The notes under the pieces were generated by a model. That model was given only the letters and a program-made list of their open reading frames with translations, searched no databases and had not been told where the DNA came from. Shown one piece after another: positions 1 to 8,051 of a stretch of DNA of 57,535 nt. The stretch is from CAIQJJ01 sp964606085. GTDB taxonomy: Bacteria; Chloroflexota; Anaerolineae; Anaerolineales; UBA4823. Where the stretch lies: positions 1 through 57,535 of the forward strand of contig CAZSFD010000026.1 in the NCBI GenBank assembly GCA_964606085.1, written 5' to 3'. Positions within the stretch are counted from its first letter, which is position 1. Each line of letters opens with the position of its first letter. A program made the position numbers and the translations under genes.

Positions 1-60
1 TTATTAATCTAAATTGGACTGGTTCTGTCTTGTATGTGATTTATGCACCTACTGTAAAAA

Positions 61-162
61 GTTAACCCCAGTAAAAATACTGGGGTTAACTGGCGAGAGC
101 CGGGTACGCCAATCCCGGCTCTCTCTAAGGAGGAGAAGAAGAGAAATCGCCCTTCGCCAGTT
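61..162 (+). other. Structured leader element, possible regulatory RNA
   Basis: Three nested or competing stems are visible. A perfect 13-bp inverted repeat lies at 61-73/78-90 with an AAAA loop. A 9-bp stem pairs 88-96 with 154-162. Inside it a 9-bp GC-rich stem pairs 96-104 with 114-122, followed by a purine-rich stretch at 127-146. The first hairpin and the outer stem share bases 88-90, so they are partly exclusive, as in attenuators. It lies upstream of the thiolase gene. I do not recognise the RNA family. The first hairpin could instead be a terminator of a gene outside the window. Confidence 0.4.
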
Positions 163-248
163 ATCTTATCACCCCCATCGAGATCATGCTTGACGATTAA
201 CCTACGATTACCCTACAAGGTTTGCTGGTTTATTCAGGAGGATTTCTT

Positions 249-1451
249 ATGATTGAAGCCGTCATAATTTCTGCGCTTCGTACCCCGATTGGCGCATTGG
301 GAGGGGGATTGGCCGCTGTTCGCCCTGATGACTTGGCCGCTCTGGCGCTGAAAGCATTGTTGGCGCGTGTCAATCTCGATCCCCACTTGATTGAAGAAGT
401 GTACCTGGGCTGTGCCAACCAGGCTGGAGAAGATAATCGTAATATTGCTCGGATGGCGGCTTTGTTGGCGGGCTTGCCCGTACAGGTGGCTGGTGTAACG
501 GTTAATCGTTTGTGTGCCTCTGGGTTGACGGCGATAAACCAGGCGGCGCGCGCTATCCGGGCGGGTGAAGGTGATGTTTTCATCGCTGGTGGGGTCGAAT
601 CAATGTCCCGGGCGCCTTATTCGCTGCCAAAGGCTGATGCGGGTTTCTCGTTTGGTAATCTTACCGCCTGGGATACGGCCCTGGGCTGGCGATATCCTAA
701 TCCACGCATGGAAGGACTGTTTGGCATAGAAAGCATGGGCGAAACTGCTGAAAATATCGCTGCCGAACATCCTGAGTTTACCCGTGAAAGGCAAGATGCC
801 TTTGCCCTGGAAAGTCATCGCCGTGCAATTGCCGCTTTAGATGCCGGTCGTTTTACTGACGAGATTGTGCCAGTGACCATTCCACACAAGAAAGGCGATT
901 TTATCTTTGCCGCGGATGAGCGCCCACGCCGCGATACATCGCTCGAAGCGTTGGCCCGATTGCGACCCGCCTTCCGGGCCGATGGCACTGTTACGGCTGG
1001 CAATTCATCGGGCCTGAATGATGGGGCGGCGGTTGTATTGTTGATGAGTGAACAACGCGCCCGCCAACTGGGTTTGAAACCTATGGCGCGCTGGGTGGCC
1101 TCGGCTGCCGCTGGTGTATCGCCTCGATTGATGGGTTTGGGCCCGATTCCCGCCACACATAAAGTTCTTCAACGTTCTGGTCTTTCGATAGAGCAGATTG
1201 GTTTGATCGAAGTCAATGAGGCTTTTGCTGTGCAGGCTTTAGCTGTGATGGATGCCTTAGGGCTTTCACAAGAGATTACCAACGTCAATGGCGGTGCCAT
1301 TGCCCTGGGACATCCCCTGGGGTGTTCGGGCGCACGCATCTTGACCACATTGCTGCATGAAATGGGACGCCGCGGCACGCGTTATGGTCTGGCAACCCTG
1401 TGTGTGGGGGTTGGCCAGGGTGAAGCGGCCATTGTGGAATGCTTGGGTTGA
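249..1451 (+). CDS. Thiolase (acetyl-CoA acyltransferase), 3-oxoadipyl-CoA thiolase type
   Basis: A full-length 400-residue thiolase that condenses or cleaves acyl-CoA in the cytoplasm. The nucleophilic Cys lies in RLCASGL (about residue 90). The C-terminal motifs GGAIALGHPLGCSGAR and CVGVGQG carry the catalytic His and Cys. The DTALGW segment and the HKKGD segment resemble PcaF/PaaJ 3-oxoadipyl-CoA thiolases, but ordinary acetyl-CoA acetyltransferase activity is equally possible. The ATG at 249 is preferred over an upstream TTG at 222 because AGGAGG at 236-241 sits 7 bases before it. No beta-oxidation partner is adjacent. An acetyl-CoA synthetase occurs far downstream in the window. Confidence 0.9.
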   Translation: MIEAVIISALRTPIGALGGGLAAVRPDDLAALALKALLARVNLDPHLIEEVYLGCANQAGEDNRNIARMAALLAGLPVQVAGVTVNRLCASGLTAINQAARAIRAGEGDVFIAGGVESMSRAPYSLPKADAGFSFGNLTAWDTALGWRYPNPRMEGLFGIESMGETAENIAAEHPEFTRERQDAFALESHRRAIAALDAGRFTDEIVPVTIPHKKGDFIFAADERPRRDTSLEALARLRPAFRADGTVTAGNSSGLNDGAAVVLLMSEQRARQLGLKPMARWVASAAAGVSPRLMGLGPIPATHKVLQRSGLSIEQIGLIEVNEAFAVQALAVMDALGLSQEITNVNGGAIALGHPLGCSGARILTTLLHEMGRRGTRYGLATLCVGVGQGEAAIVECLG

Positions 1452-1473
1452 ACGTTGCTATTTGCCAGCGGAT

Positions 1474-2328
1474 TTACTCATCGAAAAGATAAGTCGCTTC
1501 GGCGTAGTAGCGGATGGCTCGGGCGGCGCTCTTTTCTTCCAACCAGGCTTGCAGGCGAGCGTTTTTGGCTTCGATGGGTTCAGAACCGCTGAAAAACTCG
1601 AGCGGATAATTGAGCCGCATGGCACGCCCCTGGATCAGGTGACGCGTCAAACCCGCGGGCATGAGTACCCGATCACGGGTGAGCATCAATACTTCAGCGG
1701 GATCATAATTGGGGAAGACCACCAGGGCGGCGACGGTGGGATAAAGGCGTTTGGCGGCATCGAGGTTGTCAGCCACGGCGCGGTAGAGGCTGCAACGATG
1801 ATGATAAGCCAGCACCATTTGGCTGAGCAGATGCGTTTGTTCGTGCAGATCGTGAGTTTCGGTTTCGACGCCAAAGATGCGTCCGTCGCTGCACAGGATG
1901 TACGCCAGTAAGTCACGGTGCGCCAGGCGGGCGCGAGCGTCGAGCAGTTGCATGGGCGGGAAGGAGATGCCAGGCGTTTCTTGCAAAATGGCGAGAAAAT
2001 CATCCACTGGCAGATCGGCGATGACGTGATGCCAGGTATACAGGCTGACCTGCGGCGGCTCGTACCCGACGACCTGCACCAACAGGTGTTCATAGCCCAA
2101 CTGGCGGAATACCGTCACGCGGTTTGCCCCATCCAATACGACGAAGCGTGGATCGTTGTCGCCGAAAGGTGATACAACCGGCGGGTTGTGCAGCACGCCA
2201 TCAGCCTGGATGCGCGCCACGAGCGGAGTTGAGCGCTGCGGGTCTTGATATTCATGCTCTTCGAGCAAGGAGAGCGGCAGGATGCGGATATCGGGGATTT
2301 CGGAGGAGGGGAGATGGGATGGGGGCAT
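1474..2328 (-). CDS. ParB/SerK-like N-terminal domain protein
   Basis: A 284-residue protein convergent with the thiolase gene and divergent from dnaB. Residues 10-80 resemble the ParB/sulfiredoxin-like fold, with an IRxLPLSLL start, an alternating beta pattern and VLDGANRVTVFRQLG, where ParB-type nucleases and SerK-type ADP-dependent serine kinases carry their G-x-x-R or DGHHR motif. The C-terminal part is not recognisable and there is no HTH or CTPase box typical of chromosome-partition ParB. The start was placed at the Met before PPSHLPSS because the 15 upstream codons look non-coding. A small-molecule kinase or a nucleotide-binding regulator are both possible. Confidence 0.6.
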   Translation of the reverse strand: MPPSHLPSSEIPDIRILPLSLLEEHEYQDPQRSTPLVARIQADGVLHNPPVVSPFGDNDPRFVVLDGANRVTVFRQLGYEHLLVQVVGYEPPQVSLYTWHHVIADLPVDDFLAILQETPGISFPPMQLLDARARLAHRDLLAYILCSDGRIFGVETETHDLHEQTHLLSQMVLAYHHRCSLYRAVADNLDAAKRLYPTVAALVVFPNYDPAEVLMLTRDRVLMPAGLTRHLIQGRAMRLNYPLEFFSGSEPIEAKNARLQAWLEEKSAARAIRYYAEATYLFDE

Positions 2329-2426
2329 GGTAAACCTGTGTGCGTGGAAAATAGTCTGGCAACATTGTAGCAACAGGCGGCATTTTTGCCAAACGCTTGG
2401 TGGGGGGTTTCTGGTATCATGGGGTT

Positions 2427-5093
2427 ATGAGCGACAACTTTTCTGAAACCGTTTCCACGCTTGCCCCACAGGTGGTGCCGCACAGCCGCGAGGCCGAAGA
2501 ATCCGTCATCGGCGCGGTGTTGATCAACCCCGAAGCCTACTACGACGTGGCCCAATTCCTCAAAGCTGACGATTTCTACATCCACCGTCATCGCTGGATT
2601 TGGGAAGCCTTCGTCCAACTACATGAAAGCCGCACACCGATAGATTTCCTCACCGTTACCGAGGCGCTCGATCAGAAAGGCCAATTGGGCGAGGTGGGTG
2701 GCCCGGCCTACCTGACGGCGTTGATCAACAACGTTCCCACCTCGCTGCATGCCGAAGCCTACGGGCGCATCGTCGAGCAGACCTCGCTGCGGCGCAAAAT
2801 GCTCGATGCCGCCAATCAGATCGCCAAGCTGGCTTATCAGGAAGAACTCACCGTAGACAGTGTGTTAGATGATGCCGAAAAGGCCGTCTTCGGCGTCAGC
2901 GAGCGGCGCACTGTGCGAGATTTGCAGCCCATTCAGCAGGTGCTTTCGGAGTATTACGAGCGCATAGACCAGCTCTCGCAGCGTAGCGACGAAGCCTACG
3001 GTGTGCCAACCGGTTTCATTGACCTCGACCGCATGTTGAGCGGCTTGCAGCCTTCCGATTTGCTGATTGTGGCCGGACGGCCGGGTATGGGCAAAACGGC
3101 ATTCATGTTGACGATTGCCAAAAATGCCGCCCTTACCTACAAAAAACATGTCGCCATCTTCTCGCTCGAAATGTCCAGCGAGCAGCTTGTTCAACGTATG
3201 ATCTCGCAGCAGACCGGCATAGACAGCCACCGCCTGCGCACTGGCAAGCTCAACGAGGATGAATGGCCGCTCTTTACCAACGCCGTCGAAGTCCTCGGCG
3301 ACACCAAAATCTACCTCGACGACACCCCCAGCCTGACCCCGCTGCAACTGCGCACCAAGTGCCGCCGCCTGCACCTCGAATATCACATTGACCTGATCAT
3401 TCTCGATTACATTCAACTGATGAGCGGCGGCAGCGGCAACCGCAACGAGAACCGCGTGCAAGAGGTCTCGTTCATCTCACGCAACCTGAAAATCCTGGCG
3501 CGCGAACTCAACGTGCCAGTGCTGGCCGCGGCGCAGCTCTCTCGTGCTGTCGAACAGCGCGCCGATAAAGACCCGCAGCTTTCTGATTTGAGAGAATCGG
3601 GCTGCCTGGTTGGCGATACGCTGGTCACGTTGGCCGATAGCGGCAGGCAAGTCCCTATCAAACTGCTGGAAGCGCGCAAAAATATCAACATTCTGGCGCT
3701 AAACCTTCAGACCTTGAAAATAGAGCCGATGCCGGTCAGCCGGGCGTTTACAACAGGCGTTAAACCAGTTTTCAAAATGGTCACACGCCTGGGACGGACT
3801 ATTCGGGCAACGGCCAACCACCGTTTTTTGACCATTCATGGCTGGAAACGCCTGGATGCGTTGAGCCAGGGAGATTTCGTTGCTTTGCCGCGCACCATTC
3901 CAGCAAAGCGCGCACAAACATTATCGAATGATGAACTGGCCTTGTTGGGACACCTGATTGGCGATGGCTGCGCTTTGCCTCGTCACGTCATTCAATACAC
4001 CACACGTGAGACCGACCTGGCGGAAATAGTCAAATCTTATGCAGAAAAGGTCTTTGGCAATGAAGTGGCGCCGCGTATTTCCCAGGAACGGAACTGGTAC
4101 CAGGTTTATCTGACTTCCTCTCGCCATCATACGCATGATGTTCACAGCCCTGTGACCGATTGGTTGGATGGCCTGGGCGTTTTCGGTCTTCGTTCGCATG
4201 AAAAGTTTGTTCCTCATCAGGTTTTTGAACAACCTGATGAGGCCATTGCGCTATTTTTGCGCCATTTGTGGGCAACTGATGGCAGTATTCAACTGATCAA
4301 AGGCAAGAAAACGCGTCCGATAATTTACTACGCTACCAGCAGCCAGCGATTGGCTGAAGATGTGCAGTCACTTTTATTGCGCTTGCAGATTAATGCGATT
4401 TTGCGTTGTGTGCCTCAAAACGGTAAAGGCCGTGACCAATACAACGTGATCATCACCGGCAAAACAGATCTCGAAATTTTTGCTGCTCACGTTGGCGCAG
4501 TTGGCGCTTATCGCCAGGGGCGGTTAGCTGAGTTACAAGAGTACCTGCAAAAAGTTGAAGCAAACACAAATCGGGATATTATTCCGAACGATATTTGGCG
4601 TTTGTATGCGGTTCCGGCAATGCAGGCACAAGGTATAACCACTCGCCAGATGCAAATGGCGATGGGGCACGCTTATTGTGGCACGGGCCTTTACAAACAA
4701 AATGTCAGCCGCGAACGGGCGCAGCGACTTGCTAATGTCGTTCAATCTGACGAGCTTTCTTTGTTGGCAAACAGTGATATTTATTGGGATAGCATTTTAT
4801 CTATCTTGCCCGATGGCGAAGACCAGGTCTTTGACTTGACGGTTCCGGGGCAGCACAATTTCGTCGCTAATAACATCATTGTCCATAACAGTCTCGAGCA
4901 GGATGCCGACATCGTCATGTTCATTCACCGCCCCGAAATGTACGAGAAAGACACCCTCAAGCAAAACCTGGCCCAAATCAAGGTAGCCAAGCATCGCAAC
5001 GGCCCGGTGGGCACGGTGGAATTGGTCTTCCTCAGCAACCTGACCCGCTTTGAAAATGCCGCCACCCACAACGTTGACTTGGGCAAGGTTTAG
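2427..5093 (+). CDS. dnaB: Replicative DNA helicase DnaB with intein
   Basis: The hexameric replicative helicase, encoded as an 888-residue precursor. The N-terminal DnaB domain (about 15-115) begins with VPHSREAEESVIGAVL. The RecA-like domain has Walker A GRPGMGKT at about 217-224 and Walker B LIILDYIQLM. An intein (residues 393-821) interrupts the sequence between DLRESG and SLEQDADIVMF, so spliced DnaB is 459 residues, the normal length. The ATG at 2427 is chosen over an upstream TTG at 2397 because the conserved N-terminus starts there. It leads a cluster with purN, a DnaD-like gene and a helicase-loader-like gene, all on the plus strand with little spacing. Confidence 0.97.
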   Translation: MSDNFSETVSTLAPQVVPHSREAEESVIGAVLINPEAYYDVAQFLKADDFYIHRHRWIWEAFVQLHESRTPIDFLTVTEALDQKGQLGEVGGPAYLTALINNVPTSLHAEAYGRIVEQTSLRRKMLDAANQIAKLAYQEELTVDSVLDDAEKAVFGVSERRTVRDLQPIQQVLSEYYERIDQLSQRSDEAYGVPTGFIDLDRMLSGLQPSDLLIVAGRPGMGKTAFMLTIAKNAALTYKKHVAIFSLEMSSEQLVQRMISQQTGIDSHRLRTGKLNEDEWPLFTNAVEVLGDTKIYLDDTPSLTPLQLRTKCRRLHLEYHIDLIILDYIQLMSGGSGNRNENRVQEVSFISRNLKILARELNVPVLAAAQLSRAVEQRADKDPQLSDLRESGCLVGDTLVTLADSGRQVPIKLLEARKNINILALNLQTLKIEPMPVSRAFTTGVKPVFKMVTRLGRTIRATANHRFLTIHGWKRLDALSQGDFVALPRTIPAKRAQTLSNDELALLGHLIGDGCALPRHVIQYTTRETDLAEIVKSYAEKVFGNEVAPRISQERNWYQVYLTSSRHHTHDVHSPVTDWLDGLGVFGLRSHEKFVPHQVFEQPDEAIALFLRHLWATDGSIQLIKGKKTRPIIYYATSSQRLAEDVQSLLLRLQINAILRCVPQNGKGRDQYNVIITGKTDLEIFAAHVGAVGAYRQGRLAELQEYLQKVEANTNRDIIPNDIWRLYAVPAMQAQGITTRQMQMAMGHAYCGTGLYKQNVSRERAQRLANVVQSDELSLLANSDIYWDSILSILPDGEDQVFDLTVPGQHNFVANNIIVHNSLEQDADIVMFIHRPEMYEKDTLKQNLAQIKVAKHRNGPVGTVELVFLSNLTRFENAATHNVDLGKV
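3603..4889 (+). other. Intein with LAGLIDADG homing endonuclease inside dnaB
   Basis: This 429-codon in-frame insertion starts with Cys (CLVGDTLV) and ends with His-Asn (NNIIVHN), followed by Ser, which are the chemistry residues of a class 1 intein. Block B is TANHRFLT. The two LAGLIDADG-like motifs are LLGHLIGDG and LRHLWATDG, so the endonuclease looks intact, each retaining its acidic residue. The insertion point RESG/S-EQDAD, the GWKRLDAL and SDIYWDSI segments and the tail VFDLTVPG-HNFVAN match what I remember of the Synechocystis DnaB intein. Its codon use appears more AT-rich than the flanking dnaB, consistent with mobility. Confidence 0.95.
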
Positions 5094-5097
5094 CAGT

Positions 5098-5688
5098 ATG
5101 AACCTGGCTTTTTTTGCTTCGCACCGTGGCAGCAATATGCAAGCCGTTTGGGATGCCTGCAAAGATGGCCGTCTGAATGCCAGGCCCTGCCTTATCATCA
5201 GCAATAACAGCGCCGCAGAAGCCTTGGTGCGGGCTGAACGAGATGGGCTTCCTGCCTACCACCTGAGCGCAAAGACACATCCCAACCCCGAACAACTCGA
5301 TGCCGAAATATTGCGTTTACTGCGGCTTCACCAAACAGACCTGGTGGTGCTGGTTGGCTACATGCGCAAGTTAGGCCCGCAAACCCTGGCGGCCTTTCGC
5401 AGGCGTGTCATCAACATCCACCCGGCGCTGCTGCCCAAATATGGCGGCCAGGGAATGTATGGTTCACGCGTGCATGAGGCCGTTTTGGCTGCCGGTGAGG
5501 CCGAAACCGGGGTCACCATTCACCTGGTGGATGAAGAATACGATCATGGCGATATCCTGGCGCAGTGCCGCGTGCCTGTACTGGCTGGTGATACACCTGA
5601 AACCTTGGCGCAGCGTGTGTTGACGCATGAGCATCGTTTTTTGGTAGAAACCTTACAAAGGATCGTTTCCGGCGATGTCATCCTTTAG
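5098..5688 (+). CDS. purN: Phosphoribosylglycinamide formyltransferase
   Basis: The third step of purine synthesis: transfer of a formyl group from 10-formyl-THF to GAR. The 196 residues are the usual PurN length. The GAR-binding loop is SHRGSNM near the N-terminus. The catalytic Asn-His pair is in INIHPALLP, and the catalytic Asp is in DEEYDHGDIL. The ATG at 5098 lies 4 bases after the dnaB stop, and its end overlaps the next gene by 14 bases, so it is translationally coupled. The placement inside a replication gene cluster links nucleotide supply and replication only by position. Confidence 0.96.
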   Translation: MNLAFFASHRGSNMQAVWDACKDGRLNARPCLIISNNSAAEALVRAERDGLPAYHLSAKTHPNPEQLDAEILRLLRLHQTDLVVLVGYMRKLGPQTLAAFRRRVINIHPALLPKYGGQGMYGSRVHEAVLAAGEAETGVTIHLVDEEYDHGDILAQCRVPVLAGDTPETLAQRVLTHEHRFLVETLQRIVSGDVIL

Positions 5689-6367
5689 CGGCTTCCCCTC
5701 CAGCAAGGAACACCTCACCCCCATCCCGGCCACTTTCTTCAGCGAATTGCTGCCAGAGATTGATCACCTGGGCGAGTTGAAAGTGACCCTCTACGCCATC
5801 TGGAAGCTCGACCGGTTGACGGGCGAGTTTCGCAGCCTGCGCCGGGACGATTTCGCCAGTGACGTCCGCCTGATGGCCGCCTTTGCCCGGCCTGGCGTGT
5901 CTGCCGATGACGCCCTCGACGAGGCCATCGAACGGGCCGTGGTGCGCGGCACGCTGCTCCAGGTGACGCTCAACCTCGCCAGCCCGCAAACCTGGTACTT
6001 CCTCAACTCGCCCAAGGGCCGCGCCGCCGTCGAGGCCATCCAGCAGGGCAAATGGCGGCCTATCGCAGAAGATGCCCCCATCGAACTCGAACTTGACCGC
6101 CCCAACATCTTCCGCCTCTACGAACAAAACATCGGCCCGCTGACCCCCATGCTCTCCGAAGAATTGCGCGAAGCCGAGCAAACGTACTCATCCGATTGGA
6201 TTCACGACGCCATTCAAATTGCCGTGGGCAACAACAAGCGCAGTTGGCGCTACATCGCCGCCATTTTGCGCGGCTGGCAGGAAAAAGGACGCCATGAGCG
6301 AAAAACGCCTGATAGACGAGACACTGAGAAAGATCGCCGCCGGTACGCAGACTGGGAAGACGCCTGA
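5675..6367 (+). CDS. DnaD-domain replication initiation protein
   Basis: A 230-residue protein. The N-terminal half resembles the winged-helix part of DnaD-like proteins (TPIPATFFSELLPEI, then LKVTLYAIWKL). The C-terminal DnaD/DnaB_2 domain begins near residue 145 with FRLYEQNIGPLTPMLSEEL and ends with IQIAVGNNKRSWRYIAAIL, the hallmark NNKRSWxYI stretch. In Firmicutes such proteins help load the replicative helicase. Here the gene overlaps purN upstream by 14 bases and the helicase-loader-like gene downstream by 74 bases, and dnaB is in the same cluster, so a helicase-loading role is a reasonable inference. Confidence 0.88.
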   Translation: MSSFSGFPSSKEHLTPIPATFFSELLPEIDHLGELKVTLYAIWKLDRLTGEFRSLRRDDFASDVRLMAAFARPGVSADDALDEAIERAVVRGTLLQVTLNLASPQTWYFLNSPKGRAAVEAIQQGKWRPIAEDAPIELELDRPNIFRLYEQNIGPLTPMLSEELREAEQTYSSDWIHDAIQIAVGNNKRSWRYIAAILRGWQEKGRHERKTPDRRDTEKDRRRYADWEDA

Positions 6368-7706
6368 AGACGAAATCCCCCGCAAAATGCCCGGTGCGCC
6401 CGATTGCCCGCTGTGCGGCGGCATGGGCTACCTGCGCCGCGATCTACCCGTGGGGCATCCCGATTTTGGCAAGCTCGAGGTTTGCGCGTGCCGCAAGGGA
6501 GAAGTGAGCCAGCAGATTTACCGCCGTCTCTACGCCCTCAGCAATCTCGACGAATTGAAGCACCTCACCTTTGAGAGTTTTGCCCCGCGCGGCCATGTGG
6601 GCCTGCGCCCGGCCCTGGCCGATTCGCTCGAACAGGCCTACAACCACGCCCGCATGTTCGCCCAGCACATGGAAGGCTGGCTGCTCTTGCAGGGCGGCTA
6701 CGGCTGCGGCAAGACACACCTGGCGGCGGCCATCGGCAACTTTGCTGTCAGCATGGGCGTCCCCACGCTCTTCCTCACCGTGCCAGACCTGCTCGACACG
6801 CTGCGCTTCTCCTACGACAATCCCGAAGCCACCTTCGAGCAGCGCTTTGAGGAGATTCGCTCCGCCCCGCTGCTGATCATGGACGATTTCGGCACGCAAA
6901 ACGCCACCTCGTGGGCACAGGAGAAGCTCTTCCAGATCATCAATTACCGCTATGTCAACCGCCTGCCGCTGGTGGTGACAACCAACCTGATTTTGGAGCA
7001 AATTGAAGGCCGCATCCGCTCGCGCCTCGAAGACCCCACCCTGGTCACCCGCGTCTTTCTGCGCTCGCCCGATTACCGCAAGCCCACCAGCGAAATGGCC
7101 CACGACCCGCTCTCCTCGCTCGACCTGCTGCATAACCTGACCTTTGCCACCTTCGACCTGCGCAAAGCCGAAAACCTGCCCACCGAACACATCTCCAGCC
7201 TCGAAAAAGCGCTCAAGGCCGCCCAGGATTTTGCCAAAAGCCCACACGGTTGGCTGGTGTTTACTGGCACGTATGGCTGCGGCAAAACCCACCTGGCAGC
7301 GGCCATCGCCAACATGCGCGCCGACCTGGGCCTGCCGCCGCTCTTCGTCAACGTCCCCGATCTGATGGGCCACCTGCGCGCCACCTTCAACCCCAGCAGC
7401 AACGTCAGCCTCGACCAGCGCTTTGAAGAAGTGCGCACGGCCCCGCTGCTGATCCTCGACGATCTGGGTACAGAAGCCATTTCCCCCTGGGTGCGTGAGA
7501 AGCTCTATCAGTTGTTTAACTATCGCTACCTGGCCGAGTTAGCCACCGTTATCACCACCCCCGAATTCAAGAGCGAGATGGACCCGCGCCTGCTCAGTCG
7601 TATGCAAGATACGCGTATCTGCCGCATTATTGCCATCACGGCGCCATCCTACCGGGGCGGCGGCGCGCCAGCGCAACCTGCCGGGCGGCGTAAGCGCACG
7701 ATATAG
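6294..7706 (+). CDS. DnaC/DnaI-like helicase loader with two AAA+ modules
   Basis: A 470-residue protein. An N-terminal zinc-binding segment has C38-x2-C41 and C64-x-C66, as in DnaI/phage loader N-termini. It is followed by two homologous ATPase modules. Module 1 has GGYGCGKTHLAAAIG (about 133) and Walker B LLIMDDFGTQ. Module 2 has GTYGCGKTHLAAAIA (about 323) and LLILDDLGTE. Both have FxxF(A)xFD-like entry segments, RFEE(I/V)R before Walker B and the EKL(F/Y)Q(I/L)xNYRY sensor helix. Usual loaders have a single module of 250-300 residues, so this is an internal duplication or tandem fusion. The start ATG lies within the DnaD-like gene and gives a conserved-looking N-terminus. Confidence 0.9.
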   Translation: MSEKRLIDETLRKIAAGTQTGKTPEDEIPRKMPGAPDCPLCGGMGYLRRDLPVGHPDFGKLEVCACRKGEVSQQIYRRLYALSNLDELKHLTFESFAPRGHVGLRPALADSLEQAYNHARMFAQHMEGWLLLQGGYGCGKTHLAAAIGNFAVSMGVPTLFLTVPDLLDTLRFSYDNPEATFEQRFEEIRSAPLLIMDDFGTQNATSWAQEKLFQIINYRYVNRLPLVVTTNLILEQIEGRIRSRLEDPTLVTRVFLRSPDYRKPTSEMAHDPLSSLDLLHNLTFATFDLRKAENLPTEHISSLEKALKAAQDFAKSPHGWLVFTGTYGCGKTHLAAAIANMRADLGLPPLFVNVPDLMGHLRATFNPSSNVSLDQRFEEVRTAPLLILDDLGTEAISPWVREKLYQLFNYRYLAELATVITTPEFKSEMDPRLLSRMQDTRICRIIAITAPSYRGGGAPAQPAGRRKRTI

Positions 7707-7820
7707 AATTGCCCTTGAAAAACTGAAGAAAACCTTTGCGTTCTTCGCTCCCTGCGCGGTGAAATCTTTGGTTGCGGCTGGAGGCCGCGCTATGATCAGC
7801 TTTCCTTCTTTGGGACGGAT

Positions 7821-8048
7821 ATGATGCAAGCACCCCTTACCTACGCTGATGCACTCAAACTGGCGGGGCAATTGTCCACACTCGATAAGCTGCGCCTGAT
7901 TGGTCAATTGGCCTTGCAAATCGAGCGAGAATTAACCGCTTCTGCTGCACCGCGCCAACCCCTGCGGGGTATTTGGAAGGGGTTGGACATCACCGATGCG
8001 GAGATTGCAGAAGCCCGTCGCGAAATGTGGGGTGGTACCCAGGAGTAA
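7821..8048 (+). CDS. Small antitoxin-like protein without a toxin
   Basis: A 75-residue protein whose C-terminus (LRGIWKGLDITDAEIAEAR, then REMW) matches the pattern of short antitoxins common in cyanobacteria and Chloroflexota that usually precede a PIN-domain toxin. The N-terminal half is helical (LSTLDKLRLIGQLALQIE). No PIN or other toxin follows: a protein kinase gene begins 4 bases after its stop. It may be an orphan antitoxin or a small regulator co-expressed with the kinase. The 114-base gap before it holds only a text-like repeat and no gene. Confidence 0.6.
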   Translation: MMQAPLTYADALKLAGQLSTLDKLRLIGQLALQIERELTASAAPRQPLRGIWKGLDITDAEIAEARREMWGGTQE

Positions 8049-8051
8049 GAT

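Noticed and set aside
7707..7820. Possible small gene before the antitoxin-like gene
   Set aside because: The text-like sequence (TTTGCGTTCTTCGCTCCCTG) and lack of a coherent protein suggest a repeat, not a gene.
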